From assembly GCA_963711215.1 (NCBI GenBank), contig CAVQDH010000013.1:62001-126000 (forward strand): DNA of 64,000 nt, in the 5' to 3' direction. Under the pieces are notes generated by a model, which was given only the letters and a program-made list of their open reading frames with translations, was not told where the DNA came from and did not search any database. Positions 1-9,400 of the stretch are shown here, piece after piece. How positions within the stretch are numbered: position 1 is the first letter of the stretch; every line of letters begins with the position of its first letter. The position numbers were made by a program, and so were the translations under genes. The DNA comes from WHUA01 sp963711215. Its GTDB lineage: Bacteria; Pseudomonadota; Alphaproteobacteria; UBA8366.

Positions 1-243
1 CGGCGTGGAGAAATCGATCACCGCATCAGCGGCGGCCATCATCCCGGCCGGGTCGTCCGCGACGGCGATGCCGGCGGGCGCCGCCCCGGCGATGGAACCG
101 GCATCCTGGCCGACGGAAGCATGTCCCGGGTACTGGCTGGCCCCTGCCAGCTGGCAGCCGGGCGTGGCGAGGACAGCGGCCAGGATGGTCCGGCCCATCC
201 GTCCGGCACAGGCGGCGATGCCGATCGCTACAGATGCAGTCAT
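1..243 (-). CDS. dapB: 4-hydroxy-tetrahydrodipicolinate reductase, N-terminal part
   Basis: DapB reduces hydroxy-tetrahydrodipicolinate with NAD(P)H in lysine and diaminopimelate synthesis. Only the first 81 codons lie in the window; the gene continues past position 1. Reading from ATG at 243 gives a Rossmann start with the dinucleotide motif IAACAGRMGR (residues 9-18), then a G-Q-D-A-G stretch and AVIDFSTP at the truncated end, all typical of DapB. A GGAGG ribosome binding site lies just upstream of the ATG. It is divergent from the exported protein at 482. The family call is firm although the C-terminal domain is not visible. Confidence 0.9.
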   Translation of the reverse strand, partial: MTASVAIGIAACAGRMGRTILAAVLATPGCQLAGASQYPGHASVGQDAGSIAGAAPAGIAVADDPAGMMAAADAVIDFSTP

Positions 244-481
244 GCGCCTCCTCGTCTCTACTGCCATCGCAGGCCGCGGGTTCTTCGGGAGCGCTGCAGC
301 CCGCTTCGGGTAAGGATAAAATTTTAGCGAAATTATAGACTTACAAGAAAATATTCGAACAAAACGTTAGGTGATGGCCATCATATCGGCGGCTTGTCGG
401 TTTCTTTAATACCTGCTGCCAACATGCGTCGAGCCAACCGGTACCGATGCCGGAACACGAGACGCAGTTAAGGAAAACGAT

Positions 482-962
482 ATGACGCCAGCTGAGCGGA
501 GAAAAGGGGACGGCGCGGTTTACCGCGGCAGGGGGCTGCTCGCGGCCCTGCTGCTCGCCGCCGGCCTGATCGCCGCGATGGCGTCGCCTCAGCCGGCATG
601 GGCGAACAGCTCGCACGAAACCAAGGCCGAGGCGCCGGCCGAGCCGATCTTCGGCTTGCCGCCCGTCATCATCCAGGTTCCGGACAACGGCGGATCGGAG
701 CTCAAGATCGTGGTCTTCAAGGCGACCCTGATTTTCGACGAGGTCGATCCCGAGCGGATCAACGATAGCCAGCGCATCGCAAAGTCGTTGCTGCCCAAGA
801 TCATGGACAGCGTGATCACCGGCATGCAGAGCCCATCACTTTACCGACAAGACGACCACGGCGGACGTGACCCAGGTGGTGCTGGACCGATCGAACGTGG
901 TGCTTAAGCCCTATGGCGTGATCATCAAGAAGCTGAAGATGGAGAATCTCGCCATTCACTGA
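482..962 (+). CDS. Small exported protein of unknown function (frameshifted as read)
   Basis: I do not recognise this protein. The reading frame opens at ATG 482 with a basic start, a hydrophobic stretch at about residues 18-36 and an A-W-A cleavage-like site, so it is probably exported. As read it drifts out of frame near 826-834. Removing one base there joins it to a frame ending at TGA 960-962, giving about 159 residues. The mature part has alternating beta and helix character, with an F-K-A-T-L-I-F strand and a C-terminal V-I-I-K-K-L strand. This loosely recalls FliL-type periplasmic domains, but I would not assign it. A strong hairpin follows the stop. Confidence 0.55.
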
Positions 963-999
963 ACCCGCCCGGAAAGTGGCACGCGGACGGGACAGGGAG

Positions 1000-1032
1000 A
1001 GGCCCCGCCGGAATTTGCCGGCGGGGCCTTCG
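1000..1032. terminator. Hairpin between convergent genes
   Basis: An 11-bp perfect inverted repeat (GGCCCCGCCGG and its complement, 1001-1011 and 1018-1028) has a 6-base loop and sits between the exported-protein stop and the stop of the PrpD-family gene. The position suits a bidirectional terminator, though the T-run after it is short. Confidence 0.6.
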
Positions 1033-1057
1033 GCATTCCTAGGCGGGCTTTCGCCGA

Positions 1058-2437
1058 TCAGCGGGCCACGGCACAGGCGGCCGCAAGCGCCGCCAGGTCG
1101 TCCTGCTTCTCCAGATCGCGGACGATCGCGACCACCCGATCGGTCTTTTCCGCGCCGATCAGCGGATTGGCGAGCGCGCGGAACTTCGTTTCGAGCTTGT
1201 CCCATTGCACGTCGACATCCTTGTTGGGGATCGCCATGTCGCGGCTTTCGCGGATCACCGTGCCGTCCGTCTGATGCACCGTGATGTCGGTGCTGTTCGG
1301 GCCGTAGTTGTCGTGGCCGTGCACCGCGATCTTGTCGCGCAGCCGGATCAGGTCGGGCCGCCCCGCCATGTCCTCGCTGTAGACGTCGAGGCTGCCGGTC
1401 TCCTCGCCGGCCAGCGCCAGCGCCGCGGTGAAGCGGTGGCTGAACTTGACCTCGAGGCCGGTCTGCGGGTTCTGGATGTTGCACATCCCCATGGTCCGCT
1501 CGGCGGTATTGATGTCGACCTTCTCGATCTTGGCGGCGTCGAAGGCGGGGTGCTTGCGGATCGCGCGCGCGGCCTCGATGCCCGCATGCGTGCCGTAGCA
1601 GGCGGCGTGGTACTTGAACAGCAGGTTGGGCATCCAGAACAGCGTGCCGAGGTCCTCGAGCGCCGCTTCCGGCGCGATCGTGTTCGACTGGGTGGCGCCG
1701 AAGCCCTGGACGCATTCCAGCACGTCGCTGCGACTGGTGAAGCCGCGCCGGGCGAGCTCGGCCGCCATGACGCCGTTGGCCGCGGCCTTGCCGGCGTGCA
1801 GCGGCTTGCACATGGTGCCGAACATCGCCTTCAGGCCGGCGGCCTGGGTGCCGGCGATGCCGAGAGCGGTCGCCGTCGTGTCGGTGTCGAGACCGAGCAT
1901 ACGGGAACTCGCCGCCGCCGCGCCGAAGGTGCCGACGGTCGCCGTCTGGTGCCAGCCCATCATGTAATGGCTTTCGCCCATATAGGCGCCGACGCGGGCC
2001 TGGGTCTCGATCCCGGCGACGAAGGCGGTCAGCGCGTCCGCGCCGCTCTTGAGCTCGCGCTCGCCCAAGGCCAGCACCGGCGGGGCGACCGGGGCGGTCG
2101 GATGGCCGCGCATGATGCGCAGCACGTCGTCATAGTCGAGGGCATGGCCCGCCGCGCCGTTGACCAGCGCCGCCTGGCTGACCGAGCCGCGCGCGCCGAG
2201 CCCGATCAGGGTCGCGTGGTCGCCGAGACCTTCCGCCGTGACGTAGTCGAGCAGGATCTGCGTCAGCGGCTCCTTGGCGCCGGCCAGCGTGACGCCGAGC
2301 CAGTCCAGGATGCACTGCTTGGCGATGAAGGCCACCTCCGCCGGGATCTTGTCGAGGGTGAGGCTGCTGGCGAATTCCGCGAGCGGCCGGGTGATCTCGG
2401 ACGGGGTCTTGCTGGTCGGCTTGAGCGCGCGTTCCAT
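1058..2437 (-). CDS. MmgE/PrpD family protein
   Basis: This is a 459-residue member of the MmgE/PrpD fold, which contains 2-methylcitrate dehydratases, cis-aconitate decarboxylases and many uncharacterised relatives. Family features are the helical N-terminal part with A-K-Q-C-I-L-D-W-L-G (about residues 36-45), the G-H-A-L-D-Y-D-D motif near residue 95 and P-L-H-A-G-K-A near 215. I chose ATG 2437 because a GGAG site lies 8-9 bases upstream; a longer in-frame start at 2467 lacks one. There is no methylcitrate cluster around it, so the substrate is open. The family is sure, the function is not. Confidence 0.85.
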   Translation of the reverse strand: MERALKPTSKTPSEITRPLAEFASSLTLDKIPAEVAFIAKQCILDWLGVTLAGAKEPLTQILLDYVTAEGLGDHATLIGLGARGSVSQAALVNGAAGHALDYDDVLRIMRGHPTAPVAPPVLALGERELKSGADALTAFVAGIETQARVGAYMGESHYMMGWHQTATVGTFGAAAASSRMLGLDTDTTATALGIAGTQAAGLKAMFGTMCKPLHAGKAAANGVMAAELARRGFTSRSDVLECVQGFGATQSNTIAPEAALEDLGTLFWMPNLLFKYHAACYGTHAGIEAARAIRKHPAFDAAKIEKVDINTAERTMGMCNIQNPQTGLEVKFSHRFTAALALAGEETGSLDVYSEDMAGRPDLIRLRDKIAVHGHDNYGPNSTDITVHQTDGTVIRESRDMAIPNKDVDVQWDKLETKFRALANPLIGAEKTDRVVAIVRDLEKQDDLAALAAACAVAR

Positions 2438-2578
2438 CGGGCGTTTCTCCTGGTGCTGATGTCTCAAGGGTGCGGGGCGAACGGGGAAAATTCTATCACG
2501 AAGCGGGCGCAGGGTCGAAAGGTGCGGGCCGAGGATTACCTTCCTTGAAAGCGCAAGAACTCATTATCGGAGGTAGCA

Positions 2579-3031
2579 ATGCCCAACGTAAAGAAAGCGC
2601 GCGCCGTCGGCTTCAACCATGTCGCGCTCGAGGTCGGCGACATCGGCGAAGCGCTGGACTTCTACGGCAAGCTGTTCGACTTCACGCTGCGCGGCCGGAG
2701 CGACAGCATGGCCTTCATCGACCTCGGCGACCAGTTCCTGGCGCTCCAGAAGGGACGCAAGCAGCCGGCCGACGACGGCCGCCATTTCGGCCTCGTGGTC
2801 GATGACAAGGAAGCCGTGCGCAAGGCGCTTGCCGAGGCCGGCGTCGAGGTGCTGCCGGGCCGCTTCCTCGATTTCCGTGACCCGTGGGGCAACCGCATCG
2901 AGATCGTCGGCTACGATAACATCCAGTTCACCAAGGCGCCGAACGTGCTGCGCGGCATGGGCTTGGCCCATCTCGGCAAGAACGAGGGCGCGGTCAAGGA
3001 ACTGACCGAGAAGGGCATGGCGCCGGGGTGA
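2579..3031 (+). CDS. VOC family (glyoxalase/dioxygenase fold) protein
   Basis: This 150-residue protein has the vicinal-oxygen-chelate fold: an N-terminal F-N-H-V-A-L-E-V strand and a second half with R-H-F-G-L-V-V and D-P-W-G-N-R-I-E-I-V. The two histidines and the final glutamate are the likely metal ligands. Such proteins are lyases, isomerases, dioxygenases or resistance proteins, and nothing here picks a substrate. A GGAGG site precedes the ATG. It is divergent from the PrpD-family gene, with about 140 bases between them. Confidence 0.8.
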   Translation: MPNVKKARAVGFNHVALEVGDIGEALDFYGKLFDFTLRGRSDSMAFIDLGDQFLALQKGRKQPADDGRHFGLVVDDKEAVRKALAEAGVEVLPGRFLDFRDPWGNRIEIVGYDNIQFTKAPNVLRGMGLAHLGKNEGAVKELTEKGMAPG

Positions 3032-3061
3032 GGGAAAGGGGCGGTACTCTCGTTCAATGTC

Positions 3062-3090
3062 TTGACGATGGTATGACTTAGTCGTACCTT
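3062..3090 (+). promoter_or_regulatory. Promoter with embedded operator for the toxin-antitoxin pair
   Basis: TTGACG (3062-3067), 17 bases and TACCTT (3085-3090) form a sigma70-like promoter about 20 bases before the antitoxin ATG. Between and overlapping the two boxes lies a 17-base near-palindrome, GTATGACTTAGTCGTAC (3071-3087), with 7 of 8 pairs matching. This is the expected place for an autorepressing antitoxin to bind. Confidence 0.55.
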
Positions 3091-3110
3091 TGGCGTCGAG
3101 GAGATAGCCG

Positions 3111-3389
3111 ATGACCGCAAAGCCGACCGTTTCGCTGACTGACCAAGCTTATGAATTTGCCAAAGCGCTTGTCGCGCGCGGGAAATTCGCCTCACTGAGC
3201 GCGGTCGTCCAATATGGGCTGGGTCTTGTGGAGCGCGAAGAAGAAGAGTATCGGGCTCGGCTCGACGCCATTCGGGCCGATCTCGATCGGCGGGCCGCAC
3301 AGCCTTCGATCTCGACGGAAGACATGGACGATCGGATTGCCGCCTGGCGCGCCGAGCGGGATCGGAACAAATCTGTTGATCTCGCGTGA
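3111..3389 (+). CDS. parD: ParD-type antitoxin
   Basis: The 92-residue product has a ribbon-helix-helix start (T-V-S-L-T-D-Q-A-Y, then G-K-F-A-S-L-S-A-V-V-Q-Y-G-L near residues 28-41) and a charged C-terminal arm, the normal plan of a ParD antitoxin. The N-terminal part should bind the operator as a dimer, and the tail should wrap the toxin. The toxin start overlaps its end by four bases (GTGA), so the two are translationally coupled. Confidence 0.8.
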   Translation: MTAKPTVSLTDQAYEFAKALVARGKFASLSAVVQYGLGLVEREEEEYRARLDAIRADLDRRAAQPSISTEDMDDRIAAWRAERDRNKSVDLA

Positions 3390-3715
3390 TCGGGCAGCGG
3401 TATCGGGTCGAAGAAAAGCTCGACGTTTTTTCCGACTACATGGCGATCGCCGCGCATATCGAACGGTGGACCGGTGATCGAGCCCTGGCCGACCGAACCG
3501 TCGATTCGATCCGCGAATTCATCAAGGGCCTGGACATGGTGCCACATCGCGGCACGAAGCGCGACGACCTTCGGCCGGGTCTGCGAATTGTCCCGTTTAA
3601 GAAGCGCACCGCTATTGCCATTGAGATCGACGATAAGGCCACGGTTGTGACCGTCCTGCGGGTGTTCTATGGCGGTCAGGACTACGAAACGGTGCTCGGT
3701 CGGAAACCTGATTAG
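3386..3715 (+). CDS. parE: RelE/ParE superfamily toxin
   Basis: The 109-residue protein starts at GTG 3386, overlapping the antitoxin by four bases. It has the RelE/ParE outline: a helical N-terminal half, then L-R-P-G-L-R-I-V-P-F-K-K-R, a strand pair with A-I-A-I-E-I, and V-L-R-V-F-Y-G-G-Q-D-Y near the C-terminus. The V-x-R-V-x-x-G ending is the common ParE signature. The target (gyrase or mRNA) cannot be told from sequence alone. Chromosomal pairs of this kind are common. Confidence 0.8.
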   Translation: MIGQRYRVEEKLDVFSDYMAIAAHIERWTGDRALADRTVDSIREFIKGLDMVPHRGTKRDDLRPGLRIVPFKKRTAIAIEIDDKATVVTVLRVFYGGQDYETVLGRKPD

Positions 3716-3761
3716 AGTCACTTTCTCGTTCTCGGCTGTGACAGACGACCGGCGCGAACGC

Positions 3762-4535
3762 TCACTTTTTCGGCAACCGCCGCACCAGCGGCTCGGTGAG
3801 GGCGGGCGGCAGGGCGCCGAGCAGCCAGAGGCCGAAATAGGTGGGGAAGGGGAAGGCGATGCGCGCCCGGTCGCGCGCCAGCCCGCGGCGGATGATGCGC
3901 GCCGCCCGGTCGGCGTCCATCAGCAACGGCATGGGAAAGCGGTTGGCGGCGGTGATGCGGCTGCGCACGAAGCCGGGGCAGATCACCGAGACGCGGATGC
4001 CGGCCGGTGCGAGCACGCCGCGCAGCGCCTCGCCGTAGGCGCGGACGGCGGCCTTGCTGGCGCTGTAGGCGGGCGCGCTCGGCATGCCGCGAAAGCCGAC
4101 GACCGAGCTCATCAGTGCGATCTGGCCCCGGCCGCGCGCCCGCATCGGCGCGATTGCCGGCAGTACGGTATTCAGCGTGCCGGTCAGGTTGATCTCGAAG
4201 ATCCGCCGCGTCTGCGACGCGCCTTCGCCCGCGCCGCCGGTGCCGCCGGAAATCCCGGCATTGGCGATGACGAGGTCGAGCGGCTGGCGCGCGTTGGCGG
4301 CGGCGATCCATCGCTCCATCGCCGCGCGGTCGGTGACGTCGACGGCCGACGCTTCGACGGCGGCGCCTTTTGCGCGGCAGGCCTCGGCGACGGCGGCGAG
4401 GCGCCGGTGATCGCGGCCCGACAGCGCGAGCGTGACGCCCGGCGCGGCGTAGTCGAGCGCGAGCGCCTCGCCGATGCCGCTGGACGCGCCGGTGATCAGG
4501 ACCGATCGCGGCGCTTCTGGATGCCCTGACGTCAT
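3762..4535 (-). CDS. SDR family oxidoreductase
   Basis: This classical short-chain dehydrogenase of 257 residues has the cofactor motif T-G-A-S-S-G-I-G near residue 13, N-A-G near 91, serine in L-M-S-S-V-V-G, and the Y-S-A-S-K catalytic pair. The C-terminal part is hydrophobic and may touch the membrane. I chose ATG 4535 because the family normally starts just before the glycine motif; an in-frame start at 4622 would add 29 residues without family support. Substrate unknown. It is divergent from yicC. Confidence 0.8.
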   Translation of the reverse strand: MTSGHPEAPRSVLITGASSGIGEALALDYAAPGVTLALSGRDHRRLAAVAEACRAKGAAVEASAVDVTDRAAMERWIAAANARQPLDLVIANAGISGGTGGAGEGASQTRRIFEINLTGTLNTVLPAIAPMRARGRGQIALMSSVVGFRGMPSAPAYSASKAAVRAYGEALRGVLAPAGIRVSVICPGFVRSRITAANRFPMPLLMDADRAARIIRRGLARDRARIAFPFPTYFGLWLLGALPPALTEPLVRRLPKK

Positions 4536-4651
4536 GGTCGGCCAGCCGTCCCTGTTTGTTGTTGCCCGCTGCCGGTGAGGATATAGTGCCGCGCGGTCGA
4601 TAGCACGGCCGTCGCCCATCATCGGCCAGGCATTGCCTCAGGAGTTGCCAT

Positions 4652-5549
4652 TTGACCGTTACGAGCATGACCGGTTTCGCACGCGTCGCGGGGGAGCAGG
4701 GGCCCTGGCAATGGGCCTGGGAAGTGAAGAGCGTCAACGCCCGCGCGCTCGACGTCCGCTTCCGCACGCCGCCCGGCCACGACCGGATCGAGATGGCCGG
4801 CCGCGAGGCGGTGTCCAAGGGGTTCAAGCGCGGCTCGTTCAATCTCAGCCTCTCGGTGCAGCGCAACGACGGCGGCCTGTCCGAGCGGCCGATGCAGATC
4901 AACAAGGCGCTGCTGGATCAGCTCGTCGAGGAGGCCAGCCGCTACGGCGGCCGGGTCGCGAACGAGCCGCCGCGCATCGAGACGCTGATGACCGTACGCG
5001 GCGTGGTCGAGCCGATCGAGACGCCCGAGGGCGAGGCGCATATCACCGAGCGCATGAACCTGATGCTGGCCTCGCTGCAGCAGGCCCTGACGGCACTCGC
5101 GACCGCCCGGCAGCGAGGAGGGGGCGCGGCTCAAGGAGGTCCTGAAAGGCTTGCTCGACGACCTCGCCGGCCTGCGGAAGGACGCGGCGTCGGCCGACGC
5201 GACGCGGCCGCAGAAGATCGTCGAACGGCTCAAGGCGCAGATCGCCGAGCTGCTGGCCGACACCAAGGGACTGACCGAGGACCGGCTGCATCAGGAAGTG
5301 GCCCTGATGGTGGCCAAGGGCGACATCCGCGAGGAGCTGGACCGCCTCGATGCGCATATCGCCTCGGCCCAGGAGCTGCTCGACGGCGGCGGCGCGGTCG
5401 GCCGCCGGCTGGACTTCGTCTGTCAGGAGATGACGCGCGAAGCCAACACGCTGTGCTCCAAATCCAACGACATCGATCTCACGCGGGTCGGCCTCTCCAT
5501 CAAGGCGAAGATCGAGCAGTTCCGCGAACAGGTGCAGAACGTCGAATGA
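4652..5549 (+). CDS. yicC: YicC family endoribonuclease-type protein (frameshifted as read)
   Basis: YicC-type proteins are conserved beside gmk and have been described as endoribonucleases. The start is TTG 4652 with a GGAG upstream, and the product opens with S-M-T-G-F-A-R, the family signature; the C-terminal half has the conserved D-I-R-E-E-L-D-R-L and S-K-S-N-D-I-D motifs. One extra base in about 5107-5125 breaks the frame. Corrected, the protein is 298 residues and stops at 5547-5549, overlapping the gmk start as ATGA. Without the correction the frame runs straight into gmk and creates a false fusion. Confidence 0.85.
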
Positions 5550-6193
5550 CAGCGTCCTCGACCGTCCCCGTCATTCACCGCCGCGGCCTGATGTTCGTGC
5601 TGTCGTCGCCGTCGGGCGCCGGGAAGTCGACGATCTCGCGCGAGATCCTCGCTCGCGACGGCAACATCACCATGTCGGTGTCCGCGACGACGCGGCCGAA
5701 GCGGCCGGGCGAGGTCGCCGGGCGCGACTATTATTTCGTCGACAAGGCGGAATTCAACCTGATGGTCAACCGCCAGGAGTTCCTTGAGTACGCCAAGGTG
5801 TTCGACAACTACTACGGCACGCCGGCGGGCCCGGTGCAGGATGCGCTGGCGGCGGGCCGCGACGTGCTGTTCGATATCGACTGGCAGGGCACGCAGCAGA
5901 TCGCCGAGCAGGCGCGGGACGACCTGGTCAGCGTATTCATCCTGCCGCCGTCGACGGCCGAGCTCGAGCGCCGGCTGAAGAAGCGCGCGCAGGACCCGGC
6001 CGAGGTGGTGGCGCGCCGCATGAGCAAGGCGTCCGACGAGATGAGCCACTACGCCGAATACGACTACATCATCGTCAACCAGGATATCGAGGAAAGCGTC
6101 GACCAGGCGCTTTCGATCCTCAAGGCCGAGCGCCTGCGCCGTGAGCGGATGGAAGGGCTCGGCGAGTTCGTGAAGGGCCTCAGGACAGGCTGA
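5546..6193 (+). CDS. gmk: Guanylate kinase
   Basis: Guanylate kinase phosphorylates GMP to GDP with ATP. The 215-residue product has the P-loop S-P-S-G-A-G-K-S-T near residues 21-29, then the GMP-binding part with T-T-R-P-K-R-P-G-E and D-Y-Y-F-V, and the lid around L-K-K-R-A-Q-D. The start ATG overlaps the yicC stop, as usual for this pair. Its 3' end overlaps the convergent rsmA end by 14 bases. Confidence 0.95.
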   Translation: MTASSTVPVIHRRGLMFVLSSPSGAGKSTISREILARDGNITMSVSATTRPKRPGEVAGRDYYFVDKAEFNLMVNRQEFLEYAKVFDNYYGTPAGPVQDALAAGRDVLFDIDWQGTQQIAEQARDDLVSVFILPPSTAELERRLKKRAQDPAEVVARRMSKASDEMSHYAEYDYIIVNQDIEESVDQALSILKAERLRRERMEGLGEFVKGLRTG

Positions 6194-7035
6194 CGTAAGC
6201 GCGGGCGAGGGCGGCGAAGGCCTCCACCGTCAGCGTTTCCGCACGCGCTTCCGGGTCGATGCCTGTCTCTTCGAGCAAGCGGTTGCTGTCGACCTTGAGC
6301 GTGCGCAACGCGCCCCGCAGCATCTTGCGGCGCTGGCCGAAGGCGGCGGCCGTGACCGTCTCCATCGCGTCCCACGGGGCGGGAAAGCGGGGCGCCGGCA
6401 GCGGCCGGAACTGCACCACGCTGGAGGCGACCTTGGGCGGCGGCGTGAAGGCGCGGGCAGGCAGGTTGAACAGCACCCGCACGTCGCAGCGCCAGTTCGC
6501 CATCACCGACAGCCGGCCGTAGGTCTTCGAGCCCGGCTTGGCGACGATGCGGTCGGCGACTTCCTTCTGGAACATCAGCGTCATGCCGGCGAAGGCTTCG
6601 GCCTGCCGGAGCCAGCCGATCAGCAGGACGGTGGAGATGTTGTAGGGCAGGTTGGCGAGGATCTGGCGCGGCGGGGCGCCGAGGGACGCCGCGTCCACCG
6701 CCGTCGCGTCCTCCTCCAGCAGCGGAAAGGCGTCCCTGCGATGCGGCGACCAAGTCCTGCAGCGCCTCGATGCAGCGCCGGTCGCGCTCGATCGCGATCA
6801 CCCGCGCAGCGCCTTCGGCGAGGATGGCCCGCGTCAGGCCGCCGGGCCCGGGGCCGACTTCGATCACGGTGGCGTGCGACAGGTCGCCCGCGGCGCGCGC
6901 GATGCGTCGCGTCAGGTTGAGATCGAGAAGGAAATGCTGGCCGAGCGATTTGCGCGCGCCGAGCCCGAAGCGCGCGATGACGTCACGCAGCGGCGGCAGG
7001 GTGTCGAGCGGGCTCGTCCCGCCGGTCTCATCCAA
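6180..7035 (-). CDS. rsmA: 16S rRNA dimethyladenosine transferase RsmA/KsgA (frameshifted as read)
   Basis: RsmA dimethylates two adjacent adenines at the 3' end of 16S rRNA during 30S assembly. The N-terminal frame has K-S-L-G-Q-H-F-L-L-D and the SAM motif E-V-G-P-G-P-G-G-L-T; the C-terminal frame has the N-L-P-Y-N-I-S methylase motif and the K-V-x-S-S-V-V segment. The two are joined if one extra base near 6738 is removed, giving about 284 residues. The likely start is TTG at 7035 overlapping the pdxA end; no better ATG is in frame. It is the last gene of the surA-pdxA-rsmA string. Confidence 0.87.
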
Positions 7036-8063
7036 CGGCCGTCTTTCCGCGCGCCGTCCCGGCGGCGCGGCGGTCTCACGATCTCGCCGGCCATGACGAG
7101 CGCCGCCGCGAGGCTGGTCACGTCGGCGACGCCGAGGCCCGCGATCTCGAAGGCGGTGCCGTGGTCCGGCGAGGTGCGCACGAAGGGCAGGCCGAGCGTG
7201 ACGTTGACCCCGCCGTGAAAGTCGATGGTCTTCAGCGGGATCAGCGCCTGGTCGTGATACATGCAGAGCGCGGCGTCGTAGCCCTGCCGGGCGCGCTCGT
7301 GGAACAGCGTGTCGGCCGGCGCGGGGCCCATGGCGGCGATGCCGAGGCCCTTCAGCTCCGTGACGGCCGGGCCGATGATATCGACTTCCTCGCGTCCGAT
7401 CGTGCCCCCTTCGCCGGCATGGGGATTCAGCCCGGAGACCATGAGGCGCGGGGTCTCGATGGCGAAATCCCGGCGCAGCGCCTCGGCGGTGATGCGGCCG
7501 ACGGCGACGATCTCCTCCCGGGAGAGCCGGGCAATCGCTTCGGTAAGCGAAACATGCGCCGTCACCGGCACGACGCGGAGGCCGGGGCAGGCGAGCATCA
7601 TGACCGACCGCTCGGCGCCCGCCAGCTCGGCGAGATATTCCGTGTGGCCGGGATGGCGGAAACCGGCGTCATAGAGCGTCTTCTTGTGGATGGGATTGGT
7701 GACAAGGGCGCCGGCCCGGCCCGCGGTCACGAAATCCACGGCCGACCGCACGGATGCGATCACGGCCTCCGCGTTGCGCCCGTCGGGGTGCCCCGGCGTC
7801 GCGCTACCCGCCAGGGCCATCGGAATAACCGGCAATGCCGTGTCGAAGGCATCGCGGGCGGCTTCCGGCCTGTCGATCTCGGCGATCGGCACGGTCCAGC
7901 CGAGGCGCTTCGCGAGCAGCGCAAGGCGCTTGGGATCGTCGATGGCGAAATACACCGGCAGCCTACGCTCGCGGCGGCCGAGCCATGCCTTGAGCGTCAG
8001 CTCGCCGCCGATCCCGGCGGGCTCGCCCATCGTCAGCGCAATCGGGCTTTCGCTGCCGGTCAT
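7028..8063 (-). CDS. pdxA: 4-hydroxythreonine-4-phosphate dehydrogenase
   Basis: PdxA oxidises 4-phosphohydroxythreonine in the deoxyxylulose-dependent pyridoxal phosphate pathway. Seen are M-G-E-P-A-G-I-G-G-E at residues 12-21, P-G-H-T-E-Y-L, S-G-L-N-P-H-A-G-E-G-G and Y-H-D-Q-A-L-I-P-L-K, which carry the metal and substrate ligands. As read, the frame runs on to 6912 (383 residues), longer than the family. One extra base in about 7035-7085 would restore a stop at 7028-7030 and a 344-residue protein, so I end it there. ATGA overlap with surA. Confidence 0.88.
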
Positions 8064-9379
8064 CCGCGAATGTCCACGAAGGCGGTTTGCCGGAGATCGC
8101 GCATATAGCGCTGCAGGACGAGATTGAACCGTTCGTTGCCGAGCCGCTGGCGGACCTGTTCGCGGGTCGGCAACGCGCCGGGGTCGTTCCCTTTCCGGTC
8201 GCAGAGCGTTGCAATCATCACGCCCTCGGCAACCCGCACGGGCTCGCTGGTCTCGCCGACCTGGAGCGCTTCGATCGGGCCGCGGATCGCCGGTGGAAGG
8301 TCGCTCAGCCGGGCGCTCCTGACGTCGCCCGACTTGGGCGCCTCCAGCTTCGCCGCGGCGGCGCGCAGATCGGCGCAGCTGCGCACGGTCGAGCGAATCT
8401 GCGCCGCGCGCTGTTCTTGCGTGCGGAGGTCGGCGGCCGTGGCGTTCCGGGCCAGCGGCAGGATCAGCTGCGTGTAATCCACTGACACGTTGGCAGCGCT
8501 CGCGGATGGGTCGATCCGGTCAATCAGCAGCAGAATGTGGAATCCGGCCAAGGTATGGACCGGGCCGGCGACTTCTCCCTTGTGCATGCCGTCGATCACG
8601 CGGTCGAGCTGCGGGTCGAGCTGACCCTTGGTCACCCAGCCGAGGTCGCCGCCGACCGCCGCGCTTGCGCTTTGCGAGAATTCCCGCGCCAGCGCGCTGA
8701 AATTGGCGCCGTCGCGGATCTGCTGCAGCAGCTTTTCCGCCACGTCGTGTACCTGTTTCTCGTTGTCCGGGTTATCGACGGGCAGGAAGATCTCGGCGAC
8801 ATGATGGCGCGGCAGATTTTGCACGGCTTTCAGGCGCTTCATTTCCTCATCGACTTCGTCGTCGCTGATGATTACCTGCTGCGCCAGGTGTTCGCTGACG
8901 ATCTTGTTCCAGGCGGCGTCGGCCCTGACCTTTGCCCTGAGCGCGCCGGTATCGACGCCCGCCCGCCGCAGAACCGATTCGAGCGTGCCGGGGGGAAGAT
9001 TGTTCTGGGCATTGAGCCTGACCAGCAGCTTGTCCACGTCCTGCTTGCTGATGCGGATGTTGAGGCGCTTCGCCTCCTGAAGCTGCAATTGCTCATCGAT
9101 CATGTTGTGCAGCACCTGATCGGTCAGCCGGCGCCGGTTCTCGGGCGTATCGGGCACGCGGCCCGTGACCATGACCATCTTGACGCGCTGGTTGAGGTCG
9201 TAGGCGGAGATCACATCTTCGTTCACCACCGCGGCAATGCGCAGCACGCTCTCATCTTGGGCGAGGCCGGGCAGCGGCGCGCCCACGACCAGCAGGGCCG
9301 GCACCCCGGCCGCGGCTACCAGCAGGACGATTCGCGCGAATCTCCGGTAACACTTTGATATGGAATAGAACATACTCAA
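8060..9379 (-). CDS. surA: Periplasmic chaperone and peptidyl-prolyl isomerase SurA
   Basis: SurA escorts outer-membrane proteins, including LptD, through the periplasm. The 439-residue product has a signal peptide (hydrophobic residues about 17-36, A-L-P-G-L-A-Q boundary), an N-terminal chaperone domain and a parvulin domain at about 190-290 (V-A-E-I-F-L-P and G-G-D-L-G-W-V, then G-F-H-I-L-L-L). A second, more degenerate parvulin-like part follows. It lies directly downstream of lptD, the usual arrangement. A second in-frame ATG at 9373 is an alternative start. Confidence 0.9.
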   Translation of the reverse strand: MSMFYSISKCYRRFARIVLLVAAAGVPALLVVGAPLPGLAQDESVLRIAAVVNEDVISAYDLNQRVKMVMVTGRVPDTPENRRRLTDQVLHNMIDEQLQLQEAKRLNIRISKQDVDKLLVRLNAQNNLPPGTLESVLRRAGVDTGALRAKVRADAAWNKIVSEHLAQQVIISDDEVDEEMKRLKAVQNLPRHHVAEIFLPVDNPDNEKQVHDVAEKLLQQIRDGANFSALAREFSQSASAAVGGDLGWVTKGQLDPQLDRVIDGMHKGEVAGPVHTLAGFHILLLIDRIDPSASAANVSVDYTQLILPLARNATAADLRTQEQRAAQIRSTVRSCADLRAAAAKLEAPKSGDVRSARLSDLPPAIRGPIEALQVGETSEPVRVAEGVMIATLCDRKGNDPGALPTREQVRQRLGNERFNLVLQRYMRDLRQTAFVDIRG

Positions 9380-9400
9380 TTGCCACGTCGCCAGTGCGGC

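Noticed and set aside
4652..6193. A 513-codon frame that looks like a YicC-guanylate kinase fusion
   Set aside because: It arises from one extra base in yicC that throws its frame into that of gmk; each gene is complete and separate once corrected.
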